Assembly (NCBI GenBank): GCA_002335055.1
Contig: DDCH01000011.1
Span: 33,516 to 97,515 of the forward strand
Origin: Sulfurimonas sp. UBA2011
Lineage (GTDB): Bacteria > Campylobacterota > Campylobacteria > Campylobacterales > Sulfurimonadaceae
Reading direction: 5' to 3'
DNA length: 64,000 bases
Part shown: positions 15,724-23,919 of the stretch, piece after piece
How the letters are laid out: each line of letters begins with the position of its first letter
Numbering within the stretch: position 1 is the first letter of the stretch
Notes under the pieces: model-generated
Told to the model about the DNA's origin: nothing
The model's input: only the letters and a program-made list of their open reading frames with translations
The model's database searches: none
Position numbers and translations under genes: made by a program

Positions 15724-16722
15724 TTACTTGTTAGGAGAGAAGGGAACGAGAGCAGAACCCCATGTAAGGCCACCACCAAAAGCGTCTAAAAGCATAAGTT
15801 CACCTGCTTTTAGTTTACCATTTTCATAAATGTCATTTATTGCCATTGGTATTGATGCACCTGATGTGTTTCCAAACTTGTTTACTGTGAGTACAACTTG
15901 TTCTTCTCTAAGTTTAAGAGCATCACCCACAGCTTTGATAATTCTATAGTTAGCTTGATGTGGCACAAAATGGATTATATCATCACCTACTAAATTATTT
16001 TCAGCTAAAATTTCTTTCACATCTTTAGTAAGTGTACGCACAGCAACTTTGAAAGTTTCGTTTCCTTTCATCTGCATAAAACAGCTATTAGCTTCTTCAC
16101 CTAATGCATCATGAGCAGAACCACTACCACCATTAGGTGTCATAAGTAGGTCAGCATACTCACCATCAGCACCAGTATGAATATCTATAATAGCTTCGCT
16201 TTTATCATCAGTTGCACAAATCATAGCTGCCCCTGCGCCATCACCAAAAAGGATACAAGTTCCTCTATCAGTGTAGTCGGTTATAGCTGAGAGTTTTTCT
16301 GCACCAATGATAAGTACATTTTTTTTCATACCTGACTCAATAAAAGCTTTTGCTATTGAGAGAATATATACAAAACCTGTACATGCAGCAGATATATCAA
16401 ACGCAGTCACATTTTTGAGACCTAGTTTTGTACTAATGATAGTCGCAGTTGAAGGCATACAAAAGTAATCAGGGCTAATAGTAGCTGTGATAATCATATC
16501 TATATCTTCTAAGGCTACCCCACTACGCTCTATCGCTTTTTGTGCAGCTTTAACACCTAAGTCTGAAGTATATTCATCTTTAGCTGCAATATGTCTCTCT
16601 TTTATACCTGTTCGTTTTGTAATCCACTCGTCTGTAGTGTCCACCATTGTTGAGAGATCTTCGTTAGTTAAAATCTTCTCTGGGACATAAGCGCCAATGG
16701 ATCTAAATGCTGCATATGCCAT
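15724..16722 (-). CDS. fabH: 3-oxoacyl-ACP synthase III
   Basis: Starts fatty-acid synthesis by condensing acetyl-CoA with malonyl-ACP. The Cys-His-Asn triad is complete: Cys114 in DISAACTGFVY, His in HFVPHQANYRI, and Asn in VNKFGNTSGAS. The C-terminal DAFGGGLTWGSAL is the family ending, and 332 aa is the normal length. The start codon overlaps the plsX stop by 1 bp, the widespread rpmF-plsX-fabH order, which couples membrane-lipid initiation to ribosome synthesis. Confidence 0.97.
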   Translation of the reverse strand: MAYAAFRSIGAYVPEKILTNEDLSTMVDTTDEWITKRTGIKERHIAAKDEYTSDLGVKAAQKAIERSGVALEDIDMIITATISPDYFCMPSTATIISTKLGLKNVTAFDISAACTGFVYILSIAKAFIESGMKKNVLIIGAEKLSAITDYTDRGTCILFGDGAGAAMICATDDKSEAIIDIHTGADGEYADLLMTPNGGSGSAHDALGEEANSCFMQMKGNETFKVAVRTLTKDVKEILAENNLVGDDIIHFVPHQANYRIIKAVGDALKLREEQVVLTVNKFGNTSGASIPMAINDIYENGKLKAGELMLLDAFGGGLTWGSALVPFSPNK

Positions 16723-17723
16723 TAAACTTCCTTACTAGCTTCTAAAATTGCTATTTCTTCGATGATATGTGCGTTAACATCAGCATCTACAAAAGATATT
16801 GCTTGAAAAATTGCATTTTGAATAGCTTTGGCATTACTTTTACCATGACTAACGATAACACAACCTTTAATACCGATAAGTGGTGCACCACCAATTTCAG
16901 CATAGTCAATCTCTTTTTTAAGCAGTTTAAATACTTTTCTCATCAGTAATGCACCTGTAATAGCTATAGGTGACTTACGAATATACTGTTTAATGAAAAA
17001 ACTGATGGTAGTTGCAACACCCTCACTTGCTTTGAGTACAAGGTTTCCGTGAAAACCATCACAAGTGATAACATCACAAGAGCCATTGAAGATATCTCCA
17101 CCTTCAACATTTCCCACAAAACCTTTATAGTTAGTGAGAAGTTTAGTAGTTGCTTTTGTGACTTCATTCCCCTTAGACTTTTCTTCGCCATTTGCGAGTA
17201 GTCCGATGCGAGGCTCTTTGATACCCATCACACCTCTAGCATAACAGCCACCCATAACGGCGAACTGTGCTATATATTCAGGTTTTGAGTCAACGTTTGC
17301 TCCAACATCAAGTAAAACAGAACGTGTTCCATTAACCGTTGGCATAAAGGTAATAAGTGCTGGTCTAAGAACTCCACTAAGGCGTCCAAGTCTAATTGTG
17401 GCAAGTGTCATAGCTGCACCGCTATGTCCAGCAGATACAAGAGCATCAGCTTCGCCATTTTTGACTAACTCTGTAGCTTTATATATAGTACTTTCTTTGC
17501 GTTTGACTGCATCAGTTGCACTATCACTCATAGAGATAACGTCATCAGTATCTACTATAGAAATCTTATCTCTATAACGTTTTGGTAACAGAGGTAAAAT
17601 TTCTGATTTTTTTCCTACGAGAATAGGAGTGAATTTCTTTTGTTTTAGTGCTAGTACACAACCTTTAATAATAGGCTCAGGACCAAAGTCCCCGCCCATT
17701 GCGTCAATAGCAATTCTAACCAT
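16722..17723 (-). CDS. plsX: Phosphate acyltransferase PlsX
   Basis: Makes acyl-phosphate from acyl-ACP for phospholipid synthesis at the membrane surface. The start IAIDAMGGDFGPEPIIKG is diagnostic, followed by SAGHSGAAMTLATIRLGRL, LLDVGANVDSKPEYIAQFA, GNEVTKATT and CDGFHGNLVLKASEG. Full length at 333 aa. It is embedded in ndk-yceD-rpmF-plsX-fabH, 3 bp after rpmF. Confidence 0.97.
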   Translation of the reverse strand: MVRIAIDAMGGDFGPEPIIKGCVLALKQKKFTPILVGKKSEILPLLPKRYRDKISIVDTDDVISMSDSATDAVKRKESTIYKATELVKNGEADALVSAGHSGAAMTLATIRLGRLSGVLRPALITFMPTVNGTRSVLLDVGANVDSKPEYIAQFAVMGGCYARGVMGIKEPRIGLLANGEEKSKGNEVTKATTKLLTNYKGFVGNVEGGDIFNGSCDVITCDGFHGNLVLKASEGVATTISFFIKQYIRKSPIAITGALLMRKVFKLLKKEIDYAEIGGAPLIGIKGCVIVSHGKSNAKAIQNAIFQAISFVDADVNAHIIEEIAILEASKEV

Positions 17724-17726
17724 TAA

Positions 17727-17876
17727 CTATTTGTACTCACCAGTAGTAGGGTTTAGGTGGTGTGGTAACTTGTAAGTCCCATCTGCACATTTAACTGGTT
17801 TTGCCAGAGTAATCTTGTAGTGAGTTCTTCTCTTCGCTCCACGTGAATGAGAGACTCTTCGTTTAGGTACTGCCAT
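17727..17876 (-). CDS. rpmF: 50S ribosomal protein L32
   Basis: Only 49 codons. It starts MAVPKRRVSHSRGAKRR, the unmistakable L32 N-terminus, and ends in HHLNPTTGEYK. It has a single Cys in VKCADG, so the usual four-Cys zinc ribbon of some L32 proteins is absent (a C-minus form). The ATG at 17876 follows AAGGAAAG. It sits between yceD (30 bp upstream) and plsX (3 bp downstream), the canonical bacterial order. Confidence 0.96.
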   Translation of the reverse strand: MAVPKRRVSHSRGAKRRTHYKITLAKPVKCADGTYKLPHHLNPTTGEYK

Positions 17877-17906
17877 AATCTTTCCTTAATTAAATTTTTA
17901 TTTCTG

Positions 17907-18269
17907 TTAGTCAACAGAATTTTTACAACTTTCACACGAGTGATAGTCGCTTCTGATGAGTTCGATTTCTGAGTGTAATAACTCTTCTATCTCTACTGCA
18001 CCATCAAAAGATTCGATAACATCAAGTTCGATGCTATCTTCATCTTTATACATACCATCTGAAATGAAAAATTCTATCTTTTCATCTAGGGGCATTTTGA
18101 ACTCTTCTGCACAAACATCGCAGTCTTTAAGGATACTTCCTTGTAAGTTTGCTTTGAGCAGAATTAATTTGCCACCATGATACTGCAAATAACCTTTAAA
18201 AGTTATTTCATTAGCTTTTACATCAAAGTCTAATGGTGTTTTGGTAACACGTCTTAAAATTACTTTCAC
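17907..18269 (-). CDS. YceD/DUF177 family protein
   Basis: 120-aa protein of the family encoded just before rpmF across bacteria and implicated in 23S rRNA accumulation in studied species. The core is visible: GDLQYHGGKL-like strand region, the paired cysteines of CDVCAEEF near residue 57, an acidic middle (DEDSIELDVIES), and the C-terminal CESCKNSVD with a second Cys pair, which may bind metal. The ATG lies 10 bp after ndk; the operon runs on into rpmF. Confidence 0.85.
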   Translation of the reverse strand: MKVILRRVTKTPLDFDVKANEITFKGYLQYHGGKLILLKANLQGSILKDCDVCAEEFKMPLDEKIEFFISDGMYKDEDSIELDVIESFDGAVEIEELLHSEIELIRSDYHSCESCKNSVD

Positions 18270-18278
18270 AAGTTGACT

Positions 18279-18692
18279 TTAAGAAATTTCTCTTTCTGAA
18301 AAGAAAAATGCAATTTCAACTGCTGCGTTTTCAACAGAATCACTTCCGTGAACTGCATTTGCATCAATATTTTCAGCGAAGTCTGCACGGATTGTACCAG
18401 CTTCAGCTTCTTTAGGATTAGTTGCACCCATTAGATCACGGTTAATTTGCATTGCATTTTCACCCTCTAAAACTGTAACAACAACTGGACCACTTATCAT
18501 GAAGTCAACTAAGTCTCCAAAAAATGGACGCTCTGCGTGAACTGCATAAAATGCTTCTGCATCTGCGCGAGAAAGTTGCATTTTTCTTGTAGCTGCTAGC
18601 TTAAGACCTTTGCTCTCAAATCTGTCTAAAATCTTGCCTATAACACCTTTAGCTACTGCATCTGGTTTAATTATTGATAGTGTACGTTCCAT
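18279..18692 (-). CDS. ndk: Nucleoside diphosphate kinase
   Basis: Balances NTP pools by phosphate transfer through a phospho-histidine. The catalytic His115 lies in NAVHGSDS; RTLSIIKPDAV at the start, FFGDLVDFM and GATNPKEAEAGTIR complete the family pattern. 137 aa is the standard length. It heads the ndk-yceD-rpmF-plsX-fabH operon, with a minus-strand TATAAT at 18732-18727 as promoter. Confidence 0.97.
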   Translation of the reverse strand: MERTLSIIKPDAVAKGVIGKILDRFESKGLKLAATRKMQLSRADAEAFYAVHAERPFFGDLVDFMISGPVVVTVLEGENAMQINRDLMGATNPKEAEAGTIRADFAENIDANAVHGSDSVENAAVEIAFFFSEREIS

Positions 18693-18726
18693 CGAATCTC
18701 CTCTGAAAATATAAAATTAGATTGGA

Positions 18727-18732
18727 ATTATA
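18727..18732 (-). promoter_or_regulatory. -10 box (TATAAT, minus strand) of the ndk-fabH operon
   Basis: Minus-strand TATAAT about 35 bp before the ndk ATG. No good -35 is evident, as is usual for Campylobacterota promoters. Confidence 0.55.
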
Positions 18733-18813
18733 TCTAAAAAAAGATTGTTTTTTGTTTAAAAAATGTATTTTGTGGATTTTATAAAAAAATGTTGGTATTT
18801 AACTTGTGAAAAT

Positions 18814-18831
18814 GAAGCACCTAAGTGCTTC
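18814..18831 (-). terminator. Hairpin terminator after the ferredoxin gene
   Basis: GAAGCAC/GTGCTTC stem of 7 bp with a 4-nt loop, 14 bp after the ferredoxin stop and followed on the minus strand by ATTTTC. Confidence 0.65.
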
Positions 18832-18844
18832 AAGGGGTATAAAA

Positions 18845-19129
18845 TTAGTCTACGATATTTTCGTGATTAGTACGTTGGTCTTCAGTGATGTCTTCTCTAT
18901 GAGATGGGCTATCACCGATAGAGTCCCAAGTAATACAACCCTCAGTTGGACATGCTGTTGCACAAGCAGGCTCGTCATGAAAACTTACACACTCTACACA
19001 TTTGTCACCATATACGAAGTAAACATCCTCACCATCTGGATTATCATCTTCATCTACTATCGCTTCTACTGGACACTCATCTATACATGCACCACAGTTG
19101 ATACATGTGTCGTTAATAATTACTGACAT
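18845..19129 (-). CDS. 2[4Fe-4S] ferredoxin
   Basis: 94-aa small electron carrier. Cluster motif I is CINCGACIDECPVEA (C-x2-C-x2-C-x3-CP). Motif II is CVECVSFHDEPACATACP, where eight residues instead of two separate the second and third Cys, the insertion seen in Allochromatium-type ferredoxins with unusually low redox potential. An acidic C-terminal tail follows. A minus-strand TATAAT (19164-19159) and a GGAG ribosome-binding site precede the ATG. Monocistronic, with its own terminator. Its partners could be oxidoreductases of reductive carbon metabolism (inference). Confidence 0.92.
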   Translation of the reverse strand: MSVIINDTCINCGACIDECPVEAIVDEDDNPDGEDVYFVYGDKCVECVSFHDEPACATACPTEGCITWDSIGDSPSHREDITEDQRTNHENIVD

Positions 19130-19252
19130 TATTTTCTCCTAATAATATTTATAAAAACATTATACTCTTTATAGTTTTAAAAACAGCTAAAAAATTTTGA
19201 ATAATACAAAAACTTATTACTAGTGTTTAGTTTTGATAAGAGTATTTAAGGC

Positions 19253-20410
19253 TTACAGCCCTAAATACTTCTTAATTTCCTCAGCTCTATCTGTAACTTC
19301 CCAAGTAAAACCAGGCTCTTCACGACCAAAATGGCCATAAGCAGCTGTTCTTCTATAGATAGGTTTTAATAAATCTAAAGACTCAATAATTCCTGCAGGA
19401 CTTAAATCAAAAAGCTCTTTAATACAAGCTTCGATTCTTTCTTCTGCAACCTTACCAGTTCCATGTGTATCTACCATAATAGAAACAGGCTGTACTACTC
19501 CAATAGCATAAGCTACTTGTATAGTTGCTTTATCACAAGCACCTGAAGCTACAAGATTTTTTGCAACATGACGAGCTGCATAAGCTGCAGAACGGTCAAC
19601 TTTAGTAGGATCTTTTCCACTAAATGCACCACCACCATGAGGACATGATCCACCATATGTATCAACTATAATCTTACGACCAGTAAGACCAGCATCACCT
19701 TGCGGTCCACCGATTACAAACTTTCCAGTAGGATTAATGTGAAAAATAGTATTTTCATCCATCATATTAGCAGGAATAACCTCACGAATAACCTCAGCAA
19801 TCATATCTTTACGAATTTGCTCTTGGCTTATTCCATCATGATGTTGTGTAGAGATAACAACAGTCTCAACTGATACTGGTTTATCATCTACATATCTAAC
19901 ACTTATTTGTGCTTTTCCATCAGGGCGAAGATAAGGAACAATTCCTTCTTTACGAACTAATGCTAACCTTTGAGTTAAACGGTGTGCTAAGTGAATAGGT
20001 AAAGGCATAAGTACATCTGTCTCACGACAAGCATATCCAAACATTAAACCTTGGTCACCAGCACCGATAGAACCATCTGCTTGATCAACACCTTGGTTGA
20101 TATCAGGAGATTGCTCGCCTATTCCGTTTAATACTGCTGCTGCTTTATAGTCGAAACCATAATTCGCATCCGTATATCCAATCTCTTGAATCACTTTTCT
20201 AGCAATCTCTTGCATAGGGGCATAAGCCGTTGTCTTCAATTCGCCTGCAATTACACAAAAACCATTAGACACTAATGTCTCACAAGCAACACGTGCTTGT
20301 GGGTCTTTTTCAATAATATAATCCAGAATTGCATCACTGATCTGATCTGCCATCTTATCAGGATGCCCTTCTGTTACAGACTCTGAAGTAAATATATACT
20401 CTTTAGTCAT
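19253..20410 (-). CDS. metK: S-adenosylmethionine synthetase
   Basis: Makes S-adenosylmethionine from ATP and methionine. Family hallmarks: FTSESVTEGHPDKMADQ at residues 6-22, GAGDQGLMFGYA near 120, DTYGGSCPHGGGAFSGKDPTKVDRS in the centre (the glycine-rich loop) and AYGHFGR near the end. 385 aa is the normal length. It is monocistronic, between the ferredoxin and a divergent peroxiredoxin gene, and its short 5' leader can fold around the ribosome-binding site. Confidence 0.97.
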   Translation of the reverse strand: MTKEYIFTSESVTEGHPDKMADQISDAILDYIIEKDPQARVACETLVSNGFCVIAGELKTTAYAPMQEIARKVIQEIGYTDANYGFDYKAAAVLNGIGEQSPDINQGVDQADGSIGAGDQGLMFGYACRETDVLMPLPIHLAHRLTQRLALVRKEGIVPYLRPDGKAQISVRYVDDKPVSVETVVISTQHHDGISQEQIRKDMIAEVIREVIPANMMDENTIFHINPTGKFVIGGPQGDAGLTGRKIIVDTYGGSCPHGGGAFSGKDPTKVDRSAAYAARHVAKNLVASGACDKATIQVAYAIGVVQPVSIMVDTHGTGKVAEERIEACIKELFDLSPAGIIESLDLLKPIYRRTAAYGHFGREEPGFTWEVTDRAEEIKKYLGL

Positions 20411-20463
20411 CGATTTTCCTTATTGACATATGGCATCATGTGCCATAAATCGTCGCAAGTATA
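20411..20463 (-). promoter_or_regulatory. metK promoter and foldable 5' leader (candidate cis-regulatory RNA)
   Basis: Minus-strand TATACT at 20463-20458 is a suitable -10, placing the transcript 5' end near 20452. The leader then reads CGATTT (20452-20447), directly followed by a hairpin ATGGCA-CATGA-TGCCAT (20446-20430), a 13-nt single strand with the AAGGA ribosome-binding site, and AAATCG (20416-20411) immediately before the ATG. CGATTT and AAATCG are exact complements, so an outer helix could stack on the hairpin and enclose the ribosome-binding site. I do not recognise it as a known SAM riboswitch. Confidence 0.45.
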
Positions 20464-20562
20464 TCTAAAACTTTCTTTAAGTAATTTGTCCTATTCCTCT
20501 CTTCTTAGTTTATTAATAATCTTTGGTTAAAATTACATCATTCAAAAAAAAGGACATTATAT

Positions 20563-21159
20563 ATGTTAGTAACAAAACAAGCTCCAGACTTTACAGCAAC
20601 AACAGTTTTAGCAGACGGATCAATCGTAGAAGATTTCAAATTATCAGAAAACTATGGTGAAAAAGGTACAGTACTTTTCTTTTACCCACTAGACTTCACT
20701 TTTGTTTGTCCATCAGAAATTATCGCTTTCTCTAAAAGAGTAGCTGACTTTAAAGAACGTGGTGTTAATGTTATTGGTGTATCTGTTGATAGCCAATTTT
20801 CTCACTTCGCTTGGAGAGAGACTCCAGTTAACAAAGGTGGAATTGGCCGTGTTAATATGCCTTTAGTAGCTGACCTTACAAAAGATATTTCTCGTGCTTA
20901 CGATGTTCTTTTAGATGGTGGAGTTGCATTACGTGGTTCATTTTTAATTGACGCTGATGGTACTATCCGTCACGCAGTAATCAATGACTTACCACTTGGT
21001 CGTAACATTGATGAAATGATTCGTATGGTTGATACTATGCTTTTCACTAACGAGTCTGGCGAAGTATGTGCTGCTGGTTGGATGAAAGGTGATGATGGTA
21101 TGAAAGCATCTACTGAAGGTGTTGCTGAGTACTTAGCTACTCACGAAGACGCTCTTTAG
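20563..21159 (+). CDS. 2-Cys peroxiredoxin (AhpC/TSA family)
   Basis: Thiol peroxidase of 198 aa that removes H2O2 and organic peroxides. The peroxidatic Cys49 lies in FYPLDFTFVCPSE with the Thr and Pro of the active site; the resolving Cys169 lies in GEVCAAGW, the typical 2-Cys arrangement. The GGIGRVNMPLVAD segment holds the GG(L/I)G loop associated with over-oxidation sensitivity in related proteins, although the usual C-terminal YF motif is not present. AAAGGAC precedes ATG 20563. A strong terminator follows. It is divergent from metK. Confidence 0.94.
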   Translation: MLVTKQAPDFTATTVLADGSIVEDFKLSENYGEKGTVLFFYPLDFTFVCPSEIIAFSKRVADFKERGVNVIGVSVDSQFSHFAWRETPVNKGGIGRVNMPLVADLTKDISRAYDVLLDGGVALRGSFLIDADGTIRHAVINDLPLGRNIDEMIRMVDTMLFTNESGEVCAAGWMKGDDGMKASTEGVAEYLATHEDAL

Positions 21160-21178
21160 TCTTCTCTTCTTTCTAACT

Positions 21179-21203
21179 AAAGCAGTGAGTTTCTCACTGC
21201 TTT
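21179..21203. terminator. Terminator after the peroxiredoxin gene
   Basis: A perfect 11-bp stem AAAGCAGTGAG/CTCACTGCTTT with a TTT loop, then ATCTCTTCTTTT. It can serve both the peroxiredoxin gene and the converging small lipoprotein gene. Confidence 0.82.
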
Positions 21204-21221
21204 ATCTCTTCTTTTGTATTC

Positions 21222-21350
21222 TTACTTATTTAAATCAGCTTGTGCTTTATCATTTACTTTATTTGCTCTATCATAATAAGCATCATCACTTTGACTAGCA
21301 CAACTTACCAATCCTAGTACTATCATAATCGTTAATAAAAATAATTTCAT
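21222..21350 (-). CDS. Very small predicted lipoprotein (42 aa)
   Basis: A short gene with strong support: an ATG at 21350 preceded by AAGGAGATATA (near-perfect ribosome-binding site), a signal sequence MKLFLLTIMIVLGLVSC with lipobox LVSC, and a short mature peptide CASQSDDAYYDRANK... ending in DLNK. The mature part (about 26 residues) is polar and probably helical, recalling tiny Lpp- or entericidin-like lipoproteins, but I do not recognise a family. It is bounded by the bidirectional hairpin downstream and the EamA transporter gene upstream. Confidence 0.75.
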   Translation of the reverse strand: MKLFLLTIMIVLGLVSCASQSDDAYYDRANKVNDKAQADLNK

Positions 21351-21418
21351 TATATCTCCTTACATAATTTTTCTTGAGATATGTATCTTAGCCAACATTA
21401 AAGACTTTTATTCTTAAT

Positions 21419-22309
21419 CTACTTTTTTGTGACCAAAAAACCACCAATAATAATTAATAAAATTCCAAAAAATGTTAAAACATTAGGAAAATCATCTCCC
21501 AAAAGAACTCCAAAACCAATAGCAAAAGGTATGTTCGCATATGAAATTACACCAACTATGCTCAATTTTGAAGCACTGTATGCTTTTGTTAGTAACCACT
21601 GAGATAGAGTAGAAATAATTGCCATAAAGCCTATAAGTAACCATAATGTGATACCAATAGGTAGAATAAACTCAGGAAAAAGAAAAGAGAGACTCTCAGG
21701 TGTATCCGTAACAGATGCGATACCAAAGAGTAATACAGGAAGAAGAGTTCCTATGCTAACAAATGAGAGAACTATAATACGAGAGTCATAAATATCTTTT
21801 ATTTTTTTGATTGTTGTGTAAGCTGCAGCTGCAAAAAAACCACCCAATATTCCCATTATATGCTCATAAGAAACATCCATACCAAAAGGTTTTGTGATAA
21901 ATACAATACCTATAAAACCTACTGCAAGAGCAAAAGCAGTACGCTTACTTAAATGCTCACCAAGTAAATAGTAAGCCAAAATAGCTACAAAAAGTGGAGA
22001 TGTTTTGTTAAGGGTAATAGCCTCACCTAAAGGAATAGTCGTAATAGTATAAAAAAATAAAATCATCGCAGTGAATCCGAATAATCCACGAGTAAAAAGA
22101 AGATGAATTTTTCCACCTTTGAGTTTAGGAGGTGTATGTTTTAGTGCATAAAGAATTAAAAAAACTCCAATTAGGTTTCTAAAAAACACTATCTCTAAGG
22201 CTGACATATCCTCACTTAGTATCTTAGCCAAAGCACCATTAAGTGCTGAGATAAGAGCAGCTAGTAGCATATAGGCAATACCACTATCTAAATTTTTGAA
22301 ATAAACCAC
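21419..22309 (-). CDS. DMT-superfamily (EamA) transporter, copy 1
   Basis: Inner-membrane exporter with ten predicted helices as two EamA halves (about residues 8-130 and 145-290). I place the start at GTG 22309 (296 aa), not at an upstream ATG at 22333: AAGGA lies 8 nt before the GTG, and the resulting MVYFKNLDSGIAYML aligns with MNYIKNLNTGVKYML of the paralogue at 62391. LEIVFFRNL, PLGEAITLNKTSPLF and AYSASKLSIVGVISY are shared almost in register. The longer frame would run into the end of a decayed thioesterase gene. The substrate is unknown; the family exports metabolites or amino acids. Confidence 0.88.
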   Translation of the reverse strand: MVYFKNLDSGIAYMLLAALISALNGALAKILSEDMSALEIVFFRNLIGVFLILYALKHTPPKLKGGKIHLLFTRGLFGFTAMILFFYTITTIPLGEAITLNKTSPLFVAILAYYLLGEHLSKRTAFALAVGFIGIVFITKPFGMDVSYEHIMGILGGFFAAAAYTTIKKIKDIYDSRIIVLSFVSIGTLLPVLLFGIASVTDTPESLSFLFPEFILPIGITLWLLIGFMAIISTLSQWLLTKAYSASKLSIVGVISYANIPFAIGFGVLLGDDFPNVLTFFGILLIIIGGFLVTKK

Positions 22310-22562
22310 CCAAATGTTCCTTGTGCTGTACAAACACCATCACTATCTTTTACTTCTACTGCTACTGAGGCAAATGCAGTGATGCTTTTAAGAGCTGGTT
22401 TTTTATACTTCATATTTGAATCACGAAGAAGAGGTTCTGTAAATGCAGTCCACCTTGAGTCTCTGCGAGAGTAAACTGTGCTGAAGCATGAATAGTATTT
22501 ATATGATTTTGTACATCTTTTTTATAGTCTAATGATACACTAGCTTCGCTTAGTTGACTCAT
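22288..22562 (-). pseudogene. Remnant of a thioesterase-type (DUF4442/PaaI-like) gene
   Basis: From ATG 22562 (overlapping the helicase stop) one frame reads MSQLSEASVSLDYKK, then NHINTIHASAQFTLAET, the hot-dog thioesterase active-site helix pattern, and soon stops. A second frame continues the same family: TEPLLRDSNMKYKKPAL, then AFASVAVEVKDSDGV and a final GTFGWFISKI, stopping at 22288. The two parts together give about 85 residues against roughly 140 normally, so both a frameshift and an internal deletion are likely. The tail overlaps the first codons of the neighbouring exporter. Confidence 0.75.
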
Positions 22563-23896
22563 TCTTTTTCTTCTTTTTTCATCATTCTATCATTTTTCAC
22601 AAAATCCATAGCTCTCTCATTTACATAAGCTAAGTCATACCACTGTTTTCTTGGGGCAATAAGGTTTAGGTTTTGAGGATTTGAACTTCGTGAGAGTGCT
22701 ACATAAAACTGTGAAGGAGCGAAAATTTCATTTGTTTCAATTATGAGATCTTCTATACTCATACCCTGTGACTTGTGGATAGTTATAGCAAACGCTAGTT
22801 TTATAGGAAACTGATAAATACTAAAAAGGTTCTCTTCGACCATCTCTTTTTTACCATTGACACTCTTCTCTATCCATCTAGCCTTACTCTGAGCAGAACT
22901 TTCTAACTTTATAACTTTACCATCACTCTTTTGCACAAAAACATTTGTTGTATCTACATTTATAACTACGGCTCTCTCACCATTAAAGTAGTTCCACGAG
23001 TTACGAGTAAAGAGAACTGGAGCCCCTACTTTTAATGCTAACTCTTTTTCGATCCTTGCATCATTCATAAAACGCTCTACTTCATTATCTTTAGTAGATT
23101 TAAGATGTTTAATGATTTGAGCTTCTTTTACAAAAAGTTCACTATCTATATACTCAAGTTGGCGTTTATTATGTAGGTTTGCTGAGATATTTTTGCCAAA
23201 CAGAAAGGTGAATTTACTCAAGTCTTCGGGTAATGGTTTTATGTAGGAGTTGAGTTGTGTATGCACACTTTCATCTACAAATCCAAAACGCACATGATTA
23301 AGTAGGTCTATAAAAACTACATCATCTGTTCTATAAATATGTGTCAGTTCAATTTTTTCAAAACCCATCGAGTCCCAAGCCTCTGATTCAAATGCAAAAT
23401 GAACATCGTTTGAGCCACGAACAACTGGTGGAAGTTGTAAAAAATCACCAACGACTAAAACTACACCAGTAAAATCTGCCTGGCCTAAACGTAGACTTAT
23501 CATCTCAAAAAGTGCATCACTCACCATACTTATCTCATCTATAACGATAAGCTGCATGGAGTTTATGAGTTTTTTTATCTTCTTTTTTATCTCAAACTTA
23601 CCCTTGCTCTCTAGGTCTTCTATATCTGAAGCTATACCAAGGTCTAAAAAGCTGTGGAGGGTCTGTCCTCCTATGAGAGTAGCCGCCATTCCAGTTGAAC
23701 CAAGTTTGGCTACTTTTTTAGCTTCAGTTTCAAAATGCTCGATAATCTCTCGTGTGATTGTAGTTTTACCAACACCTGCACCACCAGTTAAAAAAACATT
23801 TTTGTTTGATTTCAATTTATCTATAGTAACACTTAGCCAATTCATGAACAAATCATAGCTATTTTTACTATAAAAACAGCTAAAACAATGTAACAT
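22559..23896 (-). CDS. PIF1-like ATP-dependent helicase
   Basis: SF1B helicase of up to 445 aa, likely acting on DNA 5' to 3'. Motifs: Walker A FLTGGAGVGKTT near residue 40, Walker B IDEISMVSD, VGDFLQLPPV (motif III), RFGFVDESV-type middle region, and AFAITIHKSQGMSIEDLIIE followed by QFYVALSRSS (motifs V and VI). The compact size and this motif order fit PIF1/RRM3-like or RecD-like bacterial helicases. The first 16 codons are Cys/Phe-rich and atypical; an ATG at 23848 giving MNWLSVTIDKLK is the likelier start. A second RecD-type helicase lies at 53624. Confidence 0.87.
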   Translation of the reverse strand: MLHCFSCFYSKNSYDLFMNWLSVTIDKLKSNKNVFLTGGAGVGKTTITREIIEHFETEAKKVAKLGSTGMAATLIGGQTLHSFLDLGIASDIEDLESKGKFEIKKKIKKLINSMQLIVIDEISMVSDALFEMISLRLGQADFTGVVLVVGDFLQLPPVVRGSNDVHFAFESEAWDSMGFEKIELTHIYRTDDVVFIDLLNHVRFGFVDESVHTQLNSYIKPLPEDLSKFTFLFGKNISANLHNKRQLEYIDSELFVKEAQIIKHLKSTKDNEVERFMNDARIEKELALKVGAPVLFTRNSWNYFNGERAVVINVDTTNVFVQKSDGKVIKLESSAQSKARWIEKSVNGKKEMVEENLFSIYQFPIKLAFAITIHKSQGMSIEDLIIETNEIFAPSQFYVALSRSSNPQNLNLIAPRKQWYDLAYVNERAMDFVKNDRMMKKEEKE

Positions 23897-23919
23897 TTAG
23901 TAACAATACAGGAGAGATT

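Noticed and set aside
17753..17935. 60-codon frame on the minus strand before plsX
   Set aside because: It is a shifted reading of rpmF, whose own frame gives a clear L32 protein.
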